Positions 1 through 6,094 are shown, counted from the stretch's first letter. The stretch is 8,704 bases of DNA from Fidelibacterota bacterium (GCA_024277405.1 JAJRVI010000124.1:1-8704), one strand, 5' to 3'. Notes: generated by a model not told the origin, from the letters alone. A program made the numbers and translations.

Positions 1-300
1 ATCCTCGGGCCCACCGGGGGTTACCTCTTGGGATTCGTGGCTGCCGCCTATACAGTGGGGCTGTTGGCCCAACGGGGCTGGGACCGTCGCCCGTGGACCT
101 GCGCCATCTCGATGGCCGTGGGAAATTCTCTCATCTACATCCTCGGCCTCCCGTGGCTCGCGGGATACGTGGGCCCGGACAAGGTCCTCCGATTGGGACT
201 CCTGCCTTTTGTCCCCGGCGACCTCTTGAAGCTTCTCGCGGCGGTCATCATCCTCCCCACCGGGTGGAAACTCCTCCAAGCCCTGGGCCGATCCACGTGA
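1..300 (+). CDS. bioY: BioY-family biotin transporter, S component (C-terminal fragment)
   Basis: The left edge cuts this gene; the last 99 codons and the TGA stop are present in frame 1. BioY is the membrane substrate-binding (S) component of ECF-type biotin importers, which work with an energising ECF module or, in some bacteria, alone. The visible part opens with GPTGGYLLGF, the BioY signature, followed by hydrophobic helices around residues 8-21, 32-52 and 60-95 of the fragment. It ends in a PGDLLK-LLAAVIILP stretch of the kind that closes BioY proteins. No ECF ATPase or biotin-synthesis gene is visible downstream. The gene converges on the minus-strand peptidase gene, with 45 bp between the two stop codons. 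That gap contains a 10-bp palindrome (301-310, CGGCGCGCCG) but no T-tract, so no convincing terminator. Family assignment is confident; biotin specificity is inferred from the family. Confidence 0.88.
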   Translation: MLGPTGGYLLGFVAAAYTVGLLAQRGWDRRPWTCAISMAVGNSLIYILGLPWLAGYVGPDKVLRLGLLPFVPGDLLKLLAAVIILPTGWKLLQALGRST

Positions 301-345
301 CGGCGCGCCGATAAGGCGAGTCGTTTAGGGCGGGCCTTGTCCCGA

Positions 346-1200
346 TTACAGGAGAGCCTCGAGAAAAGCGCGGGCCTCCGCCTCGATGGCTTCCCGCGCC
401 AACGACGCGATCTCCCGCAGCGTGTATTTCACCTCGAGATGCCGGATGAACCGGTGGCCCAGGAAATAGCCGGCGTACTTCAGCCCACGGAAATCGAGCC
501 ACGAGCCGAAGAACCCCCGCACATCTCCCCCGTCCAACTTGGCGAGGTACTCCCGGGCGATCTCGGGAAGGAGCGCCCGACAGCGCTCGACCCAACCGGC
601 TCCCTCCCCCTGATGGAAGCTTCTCCCCCCGCGGATGATCTCCTCCAGCCTCTGGGCGAAGCCCTCGGTGTAGAGGAGCCCCGCGGGGCGCTCTTCAAGG
701 GGCTCGAGGTCCTCGCCCCGCCAGGCGCGGTGGATCACGTGGCCGAGCTCGTGGGCGGCGAGGCCCTCCAATCTATCGGGCACATGCCAGTCGAGCTCGG
801 CGATCATCTCCAGGCCGAAGAGGACCGCGGGCTCGCCGGAGTAATTCGTGGCCCAGCCGGCGCCGCATCCGATCCCCACGTACATAACCCCGGCGACCTC
901 CTCACGGAACCCCAGGGACTCCTTGGCCCTCCCCAGAACCCGGCCCCAGATCCCGGGGAGGACGCCCGCGGCGGCCTCCATGGCGGGCAATCGCTGGGGA
1001 AGATCCGGGAACACGCGTTCTAGGGCGATCTCCCGCCAATCCAGCCTCTCCCTGGCGTGGCACTCCACCTGCAGCCGGAAAAGCTCGGGATAGCCCTCGC
1101 GGTAGAATCCCTCCCAGAGCGAGAGGAACCTTTCGGGGTCGGCATCGGGATTGCGCTGCAGGAGTTCCAGGAAACCGGCGGCGTCGATCAAGCGCGACAT
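346..1200 (-). CDS. HExxH (gluzincin-like) zinc metallopeptidase-family protein, uncharacterised
   Basis: This 284-residue protein has no signal peptide or membrane segment, so it is probably cytoplasmic. Its centre reads AAHELGHVIHR, giving a zinc-binding HExxH at H150-E151-H154, with a further His at 157. TEGFAQ follows, and E179, 25 residues after E151, is a plausible third zinc ligand as in gluzincin peptidases. A later aromatic/Gly segment with basic residues (KYAGYFLGHRFIRHLE, 241-256) resembles the C-terminal part of predicted Zn-dependent proteases of the DUF2268 type, but I cannot assign the exact family. The ATG lies 6 nt after the gatA stop on the same strand with no Shine-Dalgarno sequence, so it is probably the last gene of the tRNA-Leu-gatA operon and translationally coupled to gatA. 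The substrate is unknown. All putative zinc ligands are intact, so it could be an active peptidase. Confidence 0.75.
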   Translation of the reverse strand: MSRLIDAAGFLELLQRNPDADPERFLSLWEGFYREGYPELFRLQVECHARERLDWREIALERVFPDLPQRLPAMEAAAGVLPGIWGRVLGRAKESLGFREEVAGVMYVGIGCGAGWATNYSGEPAVLFGLEMIAELDWHVPDRLEGLAAHELGHVIHRAWRGEDLEPLEERPAGLLYTEGFAQRLEEIIRGGRSFHQGEGAGWVERCRALLPEIAREYLAKLDGGDVRGFFGSWLDFRGLKYAGYFLGHRFIRHLEVKYTLREIASLAREAIEAEARAFLEALL

Positions 1201-1206
1201 GGGGAT

Positions 1207-2598
1207 TCAGGGTAACGCCTGTTCCAGGGCGTAGGCGGCCCGGAGGAGCTTGCCCTCCTGGAGCCTGGGGGCGATGAGCTGGAGCCCGAAGGGGAGGCCA
1301 CCGATCCTCCCCCCCGGGATGGAGATGGCCGGCACCCCGGCCAGGGCCGAGGGGAGGGTGAAGATGTCGGAGAGGTACATGGAGATGGGATCGGCCTTCT
1401 CCCCCAGGCGGAACGCCGGGGTGGGGGAGGTGGGGCCGAAGATGATGTCCACCTCCCGGAACGCGTCCGCGAATTCCCGGGCGATCAGGGTCCTAACCCT
1501 CTGGGCCTTCCCGTAGTAGCGGTCGTAGTAACCGGCGGAGAGGGCGAAGGTCCCGAGCATGATCCGCCGCTTCACCTCCCGGCCGAAGCCGAAGGTGCGC
1601 GATGCGGCGATCATCTCCCGCACCGTCTCCCCGGGGACGGAGGCCGTGTAGCGGACGCCATCGAACCGGGCGAGGTTGGCCGAGGCCTCGGCCGAGGCGA
1701 TGAGGTAGTAGGCCGGGAGAGCGTATTCCGTAAGCGGAAGAGAGATCTCCACTACCCTTCCCCCGAGCTCCTCGATCAGGGAGGTCCAGCGGTCGATGAG
1801 GGAGAGGGCCTCGGCGCCGAGCTCGGGGGAGGCGTACTCTCTGGGCAGGCCGAACACCCAGTCCGCGATCCCCCCCTCGAGCTCCGCGGTGTAGTCCCGG
1901 GGCTCCGCCGGGAGGGAGGTGGAATCCCGGGGATCATGACCGGCGATGATGGAGAGGATGAGGGCGCAATCCCTCACCGAGCGCGTGATGGGCCCGATCT
2001 GATCGAGCGATGAGGCGAAGGCCACGAGGCCCCACCGGGATACCAAGCCGTAGGTGGGCCTCAGCCCCACCACCCCGCACAGGGCCGCGGGTTGCCGCAC
2101 CGATCCCCCGGTGTCCGACCCCAGGGCCGCCAACGCCTCCCCCGCCGCCACCGCCGCCGCGCTCCCCCCGGAGGACCCCCCGGGGACACGCTCCGGGTCG
2201 TGGGGGTTGCGGGTGGGGCCGAAGGCGGAGTGCTCGGTGGAGGAGCCCATGGCAAACTCATCCATGTTCGTCTTCCCCTGCACCTGGGCCCCGGCGGCCC
2301 GGAGCCGCTCCACCGCGGTGGCGTCGAACACCGGCCGGAACCGCTCCAGGAAGCGGGAGCCGCAGGTGGTGGTGAAGCCCACGGTGGAGATGTTGTCCTT
2401 GACGGCGATGGGCACGCCCCGCAGGGGCTTGTCGGCGAGACCCTCCCCCGCGCGCTTGAGGTCCTCCGGCGAGGCCAGGGAGAGGAAGGCCTTTATCCTG
2501 GGCTCCACTTCCTCGATGCGCTTCCAGAGCCCATCAATAATTTCTCCCAGGGCCATCCTACCCTGGGAGAGGCCTTCTAAGGTCCCCACCAGATCCAT
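1207..2598 (-). CDS. gatA: Asp-tRNA(Asn)/Glu-tRNA(Gln) amidotransferase subunit A
   Basis: GatA releases ammonia from glutamine, and the GatCAB complex uses it to convert mischarged Asp-tRNA(Asn) or Glu-tRNA(Gln) to the amide form in the cytoplasm. The protein has 463 residues with the amidase signature GGSSGGSAAAVAAG followed by GSDTGGSVRQPAA. The Ser-cisSer-Lys triad reads K67 (AVKDN), S142 and S166. The spacings of 75 and 24 match K79/S154/S178 of Staphylococcus aureus GatA, which supports GatA over a generic amidase and supports the chosen ATG. The N-terminal residues before KAFLSL also align with known GatA N termini, so the internal ATG at codon 15 would be too short. The start lies only 4 nt downstream of the tRNA-Leu 3' end and has no Shine-Dalgarno sequence, so the mRNA probably arises by tRNA processing. 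gatB and gatC are not in the window. Confidence 0.93.
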   Translation of the reverse strand: MDLVGTLEGLSQGRMALGEIIDGLWKRIEEVEPRIKAFLSLASPEDLKRAGEGLADKPLRGVPIAVKDNISTVGFTTTCGSRFLERFRPVFDATAVERLRAAGAQVQGKTNMDEFAMGSSTEHSAFGPTRNPHDPERVPGGSSGGSAAAVAAGEALAALGSDTGGSVRQPAALCGVVGLRPTYGLVSRWGLVAFASSLDQIGPITRSVRDCALILSIIAGHDPRDSTSLPAEPRDYTAELEGGIADWVFGLPREYASPELGAEALSLIDRWTSLIEELGGRVVEISLPLTEYALPAYYLIASAEASANLARFDGVRYTASVPGETVREMIAASRTFGFGREVKRRIMLGTFALSAGYYDRYYGKAQRVRTLIAREFADAFREVDIIFGPTSPTPAFRLGEKADPISMYLSDIFTLPSALAGVPAISIPGGRIGGLPFGLQLIAPRLQEGKLLRAAYALEQALP

Positions 2599-2602
2599 GT
2601 AC

Positions 2603-2688
2603 TGCCGGGGGTGGGATTCGAACCCACACGGGGTTTATGCCCCACTGGATCCTGAGTCCAGCGCGTCTGCCAATTCCGCCACCCCGGC
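2603..2688 (-). tRNA. tRNA-Leu, anticodon CAG
   Basis: The minus strand folds into a complete 86-nt class II cloverleaf. The acceptor stem is GCCGGGG/CCCCGGC with discriminator A. The D-stem is GCG/CGC with an 11-nt loop containing GG. The anticodon stem is CTGGA/TCCAG with loop CTCAGGA (anticodon CAG at 2652-2654, reading CUG). The long variable arm is GGGG-CATAAA-CCCC, and the T-arm is GTGGG-TTCGAAT-CCCAC. Discriminator A, class II variable arm and anticodon all agree with leucine. CCA is not encoded (GTA follows), so it must be added after transcription. A near-consensus promoter lies just upstream, and gatA begins 4 nt downstream, so tRNA 3' processing and gatA expression are probably linked. 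Confidence 0.97.
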
Positions 2689-2701
2689 CAGGGGCACTCC
2701 G

Positions 2702-2731
2702 ATTCTATAAACCCCGCTCCCCCCGCGTCAA
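2702..2731 (-). promoter_or_regulatory. Sigma-70-type promoter for the tRNA-Leu-gatA operon
   Basis: Read on the minus strand, TTGACG (2726-2731) is followed after 18 nt by TAGAAT (2702-2707). Alternatively TATAGA (2704-2709) can be used with a 16-nt spacer. A start about 7 nt further on, near 2695, would leave a leader of only about 7 nt before the tRNA 5' end at 2688. The spacer is very G-rich, which is unusual but does not rule it out. No other promoter is visible before gatA. Confidence 0.7.
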
Positions 2732-2753
2732 GGCACAGAAGAGGCCACCAGGT

Positions 2754-2782
2754 TTGACTGGACTCGCGCTCCACGTTAGACT
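2754..2782 (+). promoter_or_regulatory. Sigma-70-type promoter for the Crp-family regulator
   Basis: TTGACT (2754-2759) is followed by a 17-nt spacer and TAGACT (2777-2782). The -35 matches the consensus at 5 of 6 positions and the -10 at 4 of 6. Initiation near 2789 would give a leader of about 12 nt that is essentially the ribosome binding site (GTGAGGGGGG, 2791-2800) before the ATG at 2801. It is divergent from the tRNA-Leu promoter, with about 22 bp between the two -35 boxes, so a factor bound there could affect both directions. Confidence 0.65.
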
Positions 2783-2800
2783 GCGTGCGGGTGAGGGGGG

Positions 2801-3475
2801 ATGATCGAGCTGAGAGATTTCCGTGTCTTCGCCGATCTCAAGAAGGACGATTTGGAAAAGCTCTCCTCCATGATCCGCCACATCGATTACGGGGCCGACG
2901 AGCTCATCTTCATGGAGGGAGCCCCGGCGTTCGGTTTTTACCTGGTTTTCTCCGGCGCGGTGAAGGTGGTGAAGCGTTCCGCCAAGGGGAAGTCCCAGAT
3001 CCTCAAGATCGTCGGCCCGGGGGGGATGCTGGGGGAGACTACCCTGTTCGACAAGACCGTGCACAACGCCTATGCCAAGACCCTCGTCCCCTCCAAGGTG
3101 GGGTTCATCGAGCGGGGCGACTTCTTCTATTTCCTGGAACGCCACCCCAAGGTGATTTTCCGCTTCTTCGAAAGGCTTTCCCTGGAGCTGAAGGCATTCC
3201 AGAACAAGCTCGCCGAGCGTTCCTATGCCTCCAGCAAGGAACGGCTCGCCCGCCTCATCCTCGCGCTGGGCAAGCTGGGGATAGAGCTCTCCCGCGGGGA
3301 ACTCGCGGAGATGGCGGGGGTCTCGTCCAAGACCGCGATCCGTACCCTGGGGGAGCTGGAGTCCCGCGGGATCATCGCGCTCGAGAACCGTAAGATCAAG
3401 ATCCTCAAGGAGGATTACCTGAAACGCCTGGTGGAGCCCTTCTCCCTCCCCGTGGACAGCTCCACCATCATCTGA
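2801..3475 (+). CDS. Crp/Fnr-family transcriptional regulator
   Basis: This 224-residue protein has the normal length and order of the family. A cyclic-nucleotide-binding-like beta barrel spans about residues 10-110 (GADELIFMEGAPAFGFYLVFSG, then GGMLGETTLFD), a dimerisation helix about 112-140, and a winged helix-turn-helix about 145-210. The recognition region is LSRGELAEMAGVSSKTAIRTLGELESRGII (163-192). R181 corresponds by alignment to R185 of E. coli CRP, but the equivalents of R180 and E181 are Ser and Lys, so its DNA target probably differs from TGTGA. The phosphate-binding cassette keeps GE but lacks the arginine that holds the cAMP phosphate. There is no cysteine, which rules out an FNR-type Fe-S cluster. 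The effector is therefore unknown. The start follows a G-rich ribosome binding site and a good promoter. A sensor kinase gene follows 80 bp later on the same strand. Confidence 0.9.
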   Translation: MIELRDFRVFADLKKDDLEKLSSMIRHIDYGADELIFMEGAPAFGFYLVFSGAVKVVKRSAKGKSQILKIVGPGGMLGETTLFDKTVHNAYAKTLVPSKVGFIERGDFFYFLERHPKVIFRFFERLSLELKAFQNKLAERSYASSKERLARLILALGKLGIELSRGELAEMAGVSSKTAIRTLGELESRGIIALENRKIKILKEDYLKRLVEPFSLPVDSSTII

Positions 3476-3549
3476 AGTGCCCGACAAAATTCTCCAGCCC
3501 ACGGTGATCGGTGTCCTTGTCCCCGGGCCTCCGTCCCACCAAATTGTCC

Positions 3550-3565
3550 CCGGTGATGTCACTGG
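3550..3565. repeat. 16-bp imperfect palindrome across the histidine kinase start codon
   Basis: CCGGTGATGTCACTGG has 7-bp arms around a 2-bp centre with one mismatched pair, and its core GTGA-TG-TCAC is perfect. It covers the likely kinase ATG (3556-3558). A direct repeat, TTGTCCCCGG, occurs at 3517-3526 and again at 3544-3553, running into it. The position would suit an operator or a start-codon hairpin. GTGA/TCAC recalls Crp-type half-sites, but the spacing is 2 rather than 6, so this is only a candidate site. Confidence 0.3.
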
Positions 3566-5388
3566 GTCAGAAACGGCGATTGGGGATGGTGTTGGTTTTT
3601 TATGCCTTCTTCACGGGCCTCATCCACCTTCTGCCCATCCCCCCGAGCCCCGGGGCGATCATCGCGGGCTACGCATTGGCCACCGCCGTGTTCGCGGGAT
3701 GCGGATGGCTGTGGGGGAGTCTGGGGGCCGGACTCGCCGTGGCCGCCTCGGCGCCCCTTCTGGGGGAGACGGGGCCGGGCCTTCCCACGGTGGCCGGGCT
3801 CCTCTATTTCGGGGTGGTGCCCCTGGTGGGAGGGGGGCTGCAGATGTTCCGACGCCTTTCGGGAGCCGGTAAGAAGCAACCCAAGGGCGTGAACAAGTTG
3901 GACCTGATCTGTAACGAGGTCCTCTTCGAGGACAGCCCCAACATCGTCCACCTCGTCGACGGGGAGGGGAACGCCATCCGCCGCAATCGGACCTCGAAGC
4001 GTATCCTGGGTTGGCCCGGGAGGAATACCCTGCACCTCTCCGAGTACGTACACCCCGAGGACATCGCCGGCTTCCGCGGGGAACTGCGAAAGCTCTTCGA
4101 CGTCGGCCGGATCCAGGAGGTCAGGGTCCGGTTCATCACCGAGGGACACCGCAGCGTCCCCGTGGAGGTGTACGCCCGCCGCCTGGACGGGAAGAGGGCC
4201 GTGCTCGAGGCCCTCAACCTCTCGGAGGTGGAGGAACTCAACCGCAGGCTGGCGGAGGAAAAGGTGAGGTACCGTTACCTCATCGAGGCCGCCATCGATA
4301 CCATGGAGGCCGGGGTCGTCCTGATCGACAACGCGGGCAAGGTGATCTGGGCGAACAGGGCCATCGAGCGGTTCTTCGGCGTCCCGCGGGACAACTGCAT
4401 CGGCTCCCCGGCCACCAAGCTCCTGGAGAAGATCCGCTTCCGCTTGGAGGCCCCCGAGGAGTTCACCCGCACCGTGAGGCGGGCCTACCGGGAGGGATTG
4501 AAGGTGGAGAACTTCGCCTGCCGGATCCGGCCGGGCCTCCGCCGGGAGGAGCGGATCCTGGAGTATTCCTCCTATCCCATAACCCAGGGGGGGAAGCAGA
4601 TCGGGAGGATCGACTACTACGTGGACGTCACCCGCCTCAAACGCCTCCAGGCGGAGCTCCTCAAGAAGACCCAGGACCTCGAGGAGATGAACCGCAACCT
4701 CAAGGAATACGATTGGGCGGTGGCCCACGACCTCAAGGCCCCGGCGCGGACCATCGTCGCCTTCGCGGATCAGATCCTGAAGAACAACCCCGACGGGTCC
4801 CTCCCCCCCCACGTCCGCCGGGACCTCGAGCTCATCCGCGAGGTGGGGGAGAACATGATCGCGCTCATCCGGGACCTCCTCCACTTCTCCACCATCAAGG
4901 TCGAACCCTCGGCCTTCGAGCGGTTGAACCTGCGGAAGTTGGTGGAGGAGGTGTGCCATGACCTCTCCGCCATCCTCGAGGGCGTGGAGGTGGTGGTGTC
5001 CCCGGACCTGCCGGAGGTGATGGGGATAGAGACGCGCATCAAGGAGGTATTCCGAAATCTCATCCAGAACGCGGTGAAGTTAAACGACAAGCCCACTCCC
5101 CGGGTCGAGATCGGGTGTGAACGGGAGCAGGGGGAGCTTTGTGTCCTGTACGTGCGCGATAACGGGATCGGGATCAAGGAGGAATTCCAGGACTCCATCT
5201 TCCGCATCTTCAACAAGCTGAACCCCGAGAGCGAGGGGACCGGGGCCGGGCTTGCAATCTGCCGCCGGATCGTGGAAGAACACGGGGGGAAGATCTGGGT
5301 CAAATCCAGGGAGGGCGAGGGGAGCACCTTCTACTTCACCCTGCCCAAGGCGCGCACAAGGATGGTGGAGGGGCAATATGTCCGGTGA
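3556..5388 (+). CDS. Membrane PAS-PAS sensor histidine kinase
   Basis: The protein has 610 residues from the ATG at 3556. A basic N terminus (GQKRR) precedes about four hydrophobic segments (roughly 11-27, 33-50, 54-69 and 78-97) with almost no periplasmic domain. Two PAS-like domains follow (about 120-222 and 240-362), each preceding a charged helical linker. The dimerisation/phosphotransfer helix has H391 in AVAHDLKAPART, the H-box style of phytochrome-like kinases paired with Rcp1-type regulators. The ATPase domain is complete: N-box RNLIQNAVK (N505), DNGIGI (535-540), an F-box near 548-552 and the EGTGAGLAI lid (560-568). It should phosphorylate the overlapping response regulator. Sensing is probably cytoplasmic or within the membrane; the ligand is unknown, and no bilin-binding GAF domain is present. 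No start has a clear ribosome binding site. GTG at 3511 or 3553 and ATG at 3586 are alternatives, but ATG 3556 best preserves a basic N terminus. Confidence 0.88.
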   Translation: MSLGQKRRLGMVLVFYAFFTGLIHLLPIPPSPGAIIAGYALATAVFAGCGWLWGSLGAGLAVAASAPLLGETGPGLPTVAGLLYFGVVPLVGGGLQMFRRLSGAGKKQPKGVNKLDLICNEVLFEDSPNIVHLVDGEGNAIRRNRTSKRILGWPGRNTLHLSEYVHPEDIAGFRGELRKLFDVGRIQEVRVRFITEGHRSVPVEVYARRLDGKRAVLEALNLSEVEELNRRLAEEKVRYRYLIEAAIDTMEAGVVLIDNAGKVIWANRAIERFFGVPRDNCIGSPATKLLEKIRFRLEAPEEFTRTVRRAYREGLKVENFACRIRPGLRREERILEYSSYPITQGGKQIGRIDYYVDVTRLKRLQAELLKKTQDLEEMNRNLKEYDWAVAHDLKAPARTIVAFADQILKNNPDGSLPPHVRRDLELIREVGENMIALIRDLLHFSTIKVEPSAFERLNLRKLVEEVCHDLSAILEGVEVVVSPDLPEVMGIETRIKEVFRNLIQNAVKLNDKPTPRVEIGCEREQGELCVLYVRDNGIGIKEEFQDSIFRIFNKLNPESEGTGAGLAICRRIVEEHGGKIWVKSREGEGSTFYFTLPKARTRMVEGQYVR

Positions 5389-5818
5389 GAAGAAATTGGT
5401 GGTCCTGGTGGTTGAGGACAGCAAGTACGACTACGTCCTCATCGAGAGGTCGATCAAGGCCCTGGAGGAGAAGGGGATAAAGTGTGAGCTCCATTGGGTA
5501 CAGACGGGGGAGGATGCCCTGGACTTCCTCTACCGGAGGAAGGGGTTCGCCGATGCCCCCCGGCCGAACCTGATCCTCCTGGACCTCCGTCTCCCCGGGA
5601 AGGACGGCCTCGAGGTCCTCAAGGAGATCAAGGAGGACGAGAAGCTGCGCAAGATCCCCGTGGTGGTGCTCACCGTCTCGGAGTCCGAGGAGGACATGGT
5701 ACGGGCCTACGACTCCGGGGCCTCGGCCTACCTCCAGAAGCCCACCCATACGGAGGATTTCGAGAAGCTCCTGAACACTGTCTGGGAATACTGGAAAGTG
5801 GTGAAGCTCCCGGAGTGA
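5378..5818 (+). CDS. Rcp1-like single-domain response regulator
   Basis: This 146-residue protein is a receiver domain only, with no output domain. The acidic pair is E13-D14 (VVEDSKYD), the phosphoacceptor D69 (LILLDLRLPGKDG), the switch residue T99 (VVVLTVS) and the conserved lysine K121 (LQKPT). The long insert YRRKGFADAPRPNL before the phosphorylation strand is typical of Rcp1, the partner of cyanobacterial phytochrome Cph1, and of relatives in many non-phototrophs. The ATG overlaps the last 11 nt of the kinase gene in another frame and follows a good Shine-Dalgarno sequence (GGAGGGG, 5367-5373), so the two are translationally coupled and surely form a kinase-regulator pair. It must act by protein-protein contact or by relay to a second kinase or phosphotransfer protein. 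No such partner is in the window. Confidence 0.93.
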   Translation: MSGEKKLVVLVVEDSKYDYVLIERSIKALEEKGIKCELHWVQTGEDALDFLYRRKGFADAPRPNLILLDLRLPGKDGLEVLKEIKEDEKLRKIPVVVLTVSESEEDMVRAYDSGASAYLQKPTHTEDFEKLLNTVWEYWKVVKLPE

Positions 5819-5922
5819 GGCCACCCATCACCTGGACGGGTGTCGGAGGTCCCCCCTCGATGTCCCCTATTTCCTAAGTCTATCCCCTGTAATCGGTGTA
5901 ACCCTAGTGGCGCGGAGATGGA

Positions 5923-6050
5923 CGCGTGCCCCAGGCGGGGTGCCGGCCGTGACGGGTTGCCCGCCCGTCGGGGGCCGGGGGTGGCCGAGATGTCCTGACC
6001 GCCTCCTCCCCCCGGCCCCGAGGCTGCCGTTCGAATCGGCGGGGCACGCG
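5923..6050 (+). ncRNA. Candidate structured RNA with tRNA-like T-arm and closing stem
   Basis: CGCGTGCCCC (5923-5932) is exactly complementary to GGGGCACGCG (6041-6050), enclosing 108 nt. Directly before the 3' strand, with no unpaired base, is the hairpin GCCG-TTCGAAT-CGGC (6026-6040), whose loop and flanking G-C pair equal a canonical tRNA T-arm (G53, T54-T60, C61). Inside are GACGGG-TTGCCCG-CCCGTC (5951-5969), a 7-nt loop with T in its second position as in anticodon loops, and GGGGCCGGGGG (5971-5981) pairing with CCCCCGGCCCC (6009-6019). A competing pairing, CCGGCC (5943-5948) with GGCCGG (5973-5978), would exclude the last stem. It is not a normal tRNA: there is no proper D-loop, no purine 37, an outsized variable region and no CCA. 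It could be an RNA element, a decayed tRNA or a by-product of high GC. No promoter is evident directly upstream. Confidence 0.3.
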
Positions 6051-6066
6051 GGAACTTCCCCGGATC

Positions 6067-6094
6067 GGCCGGGGGAGGGATCCCTCCCCCGGCC
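6067..6094. repeat. Perfect 28-bp palindrome upstream of the BMP operon promoter
   Basis: The arm GGCCGGGGGAGGGA (6067-6080) is followed at once by its exact reverse complement (6081-6094). As RNA it would form a 12-bp, nearly all-GC stem with a GATC loop. The arm shares GGGGGAGGG with the terminator after the binding-protein gene, so it may be a terminator for the upstream kinase-regulator transcript. However, it is followed by TTGTGC rather than a T-run. It also abuts the -35 box of the next promoter exactly, so an operator role is equally possible. Confidence 0.7.

Noticed and set aside
2801..3475. Calling the regulator FNR or CRP
   Set aside because: No cysteine is present for an Fe-S cluster, and the cAMP-contact arginine and two recognition-helix residues of CRP are missing. 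Only the superfamily can be stated.
3559..4959. Long open frame (466 codons) on the minus strand opposite the histidine kinase
   Set aside because: Its translation is His/Leu/Asp/Gly-rich with no recognisable domain. It mirrors the high third-position GC of the kinase gene, whose domains are all intact.
5819..5870. Terminator directly after the response regulator (CACCC/GGGTG at 5822-5842)
   Set aside because: The stem has only 5 bp with an 11-nt loop and is followed by C-rich sequence with no T-tract.
5923..6050. Reading the structured element as a selenocysteine tRNA, a normal Gly(GCC) tRNA, tmRNA or SRP RNA
   Set aside because: There is no UCA anticodon arm for tRNA-Sec. The TTGCCCG loop has a pyrimidine at position 37 and there is no usable D-arm for tRNA-Gly. 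It is too short for tmRNA, and the SRP apical GGAAG/GNAR motifs are absent.
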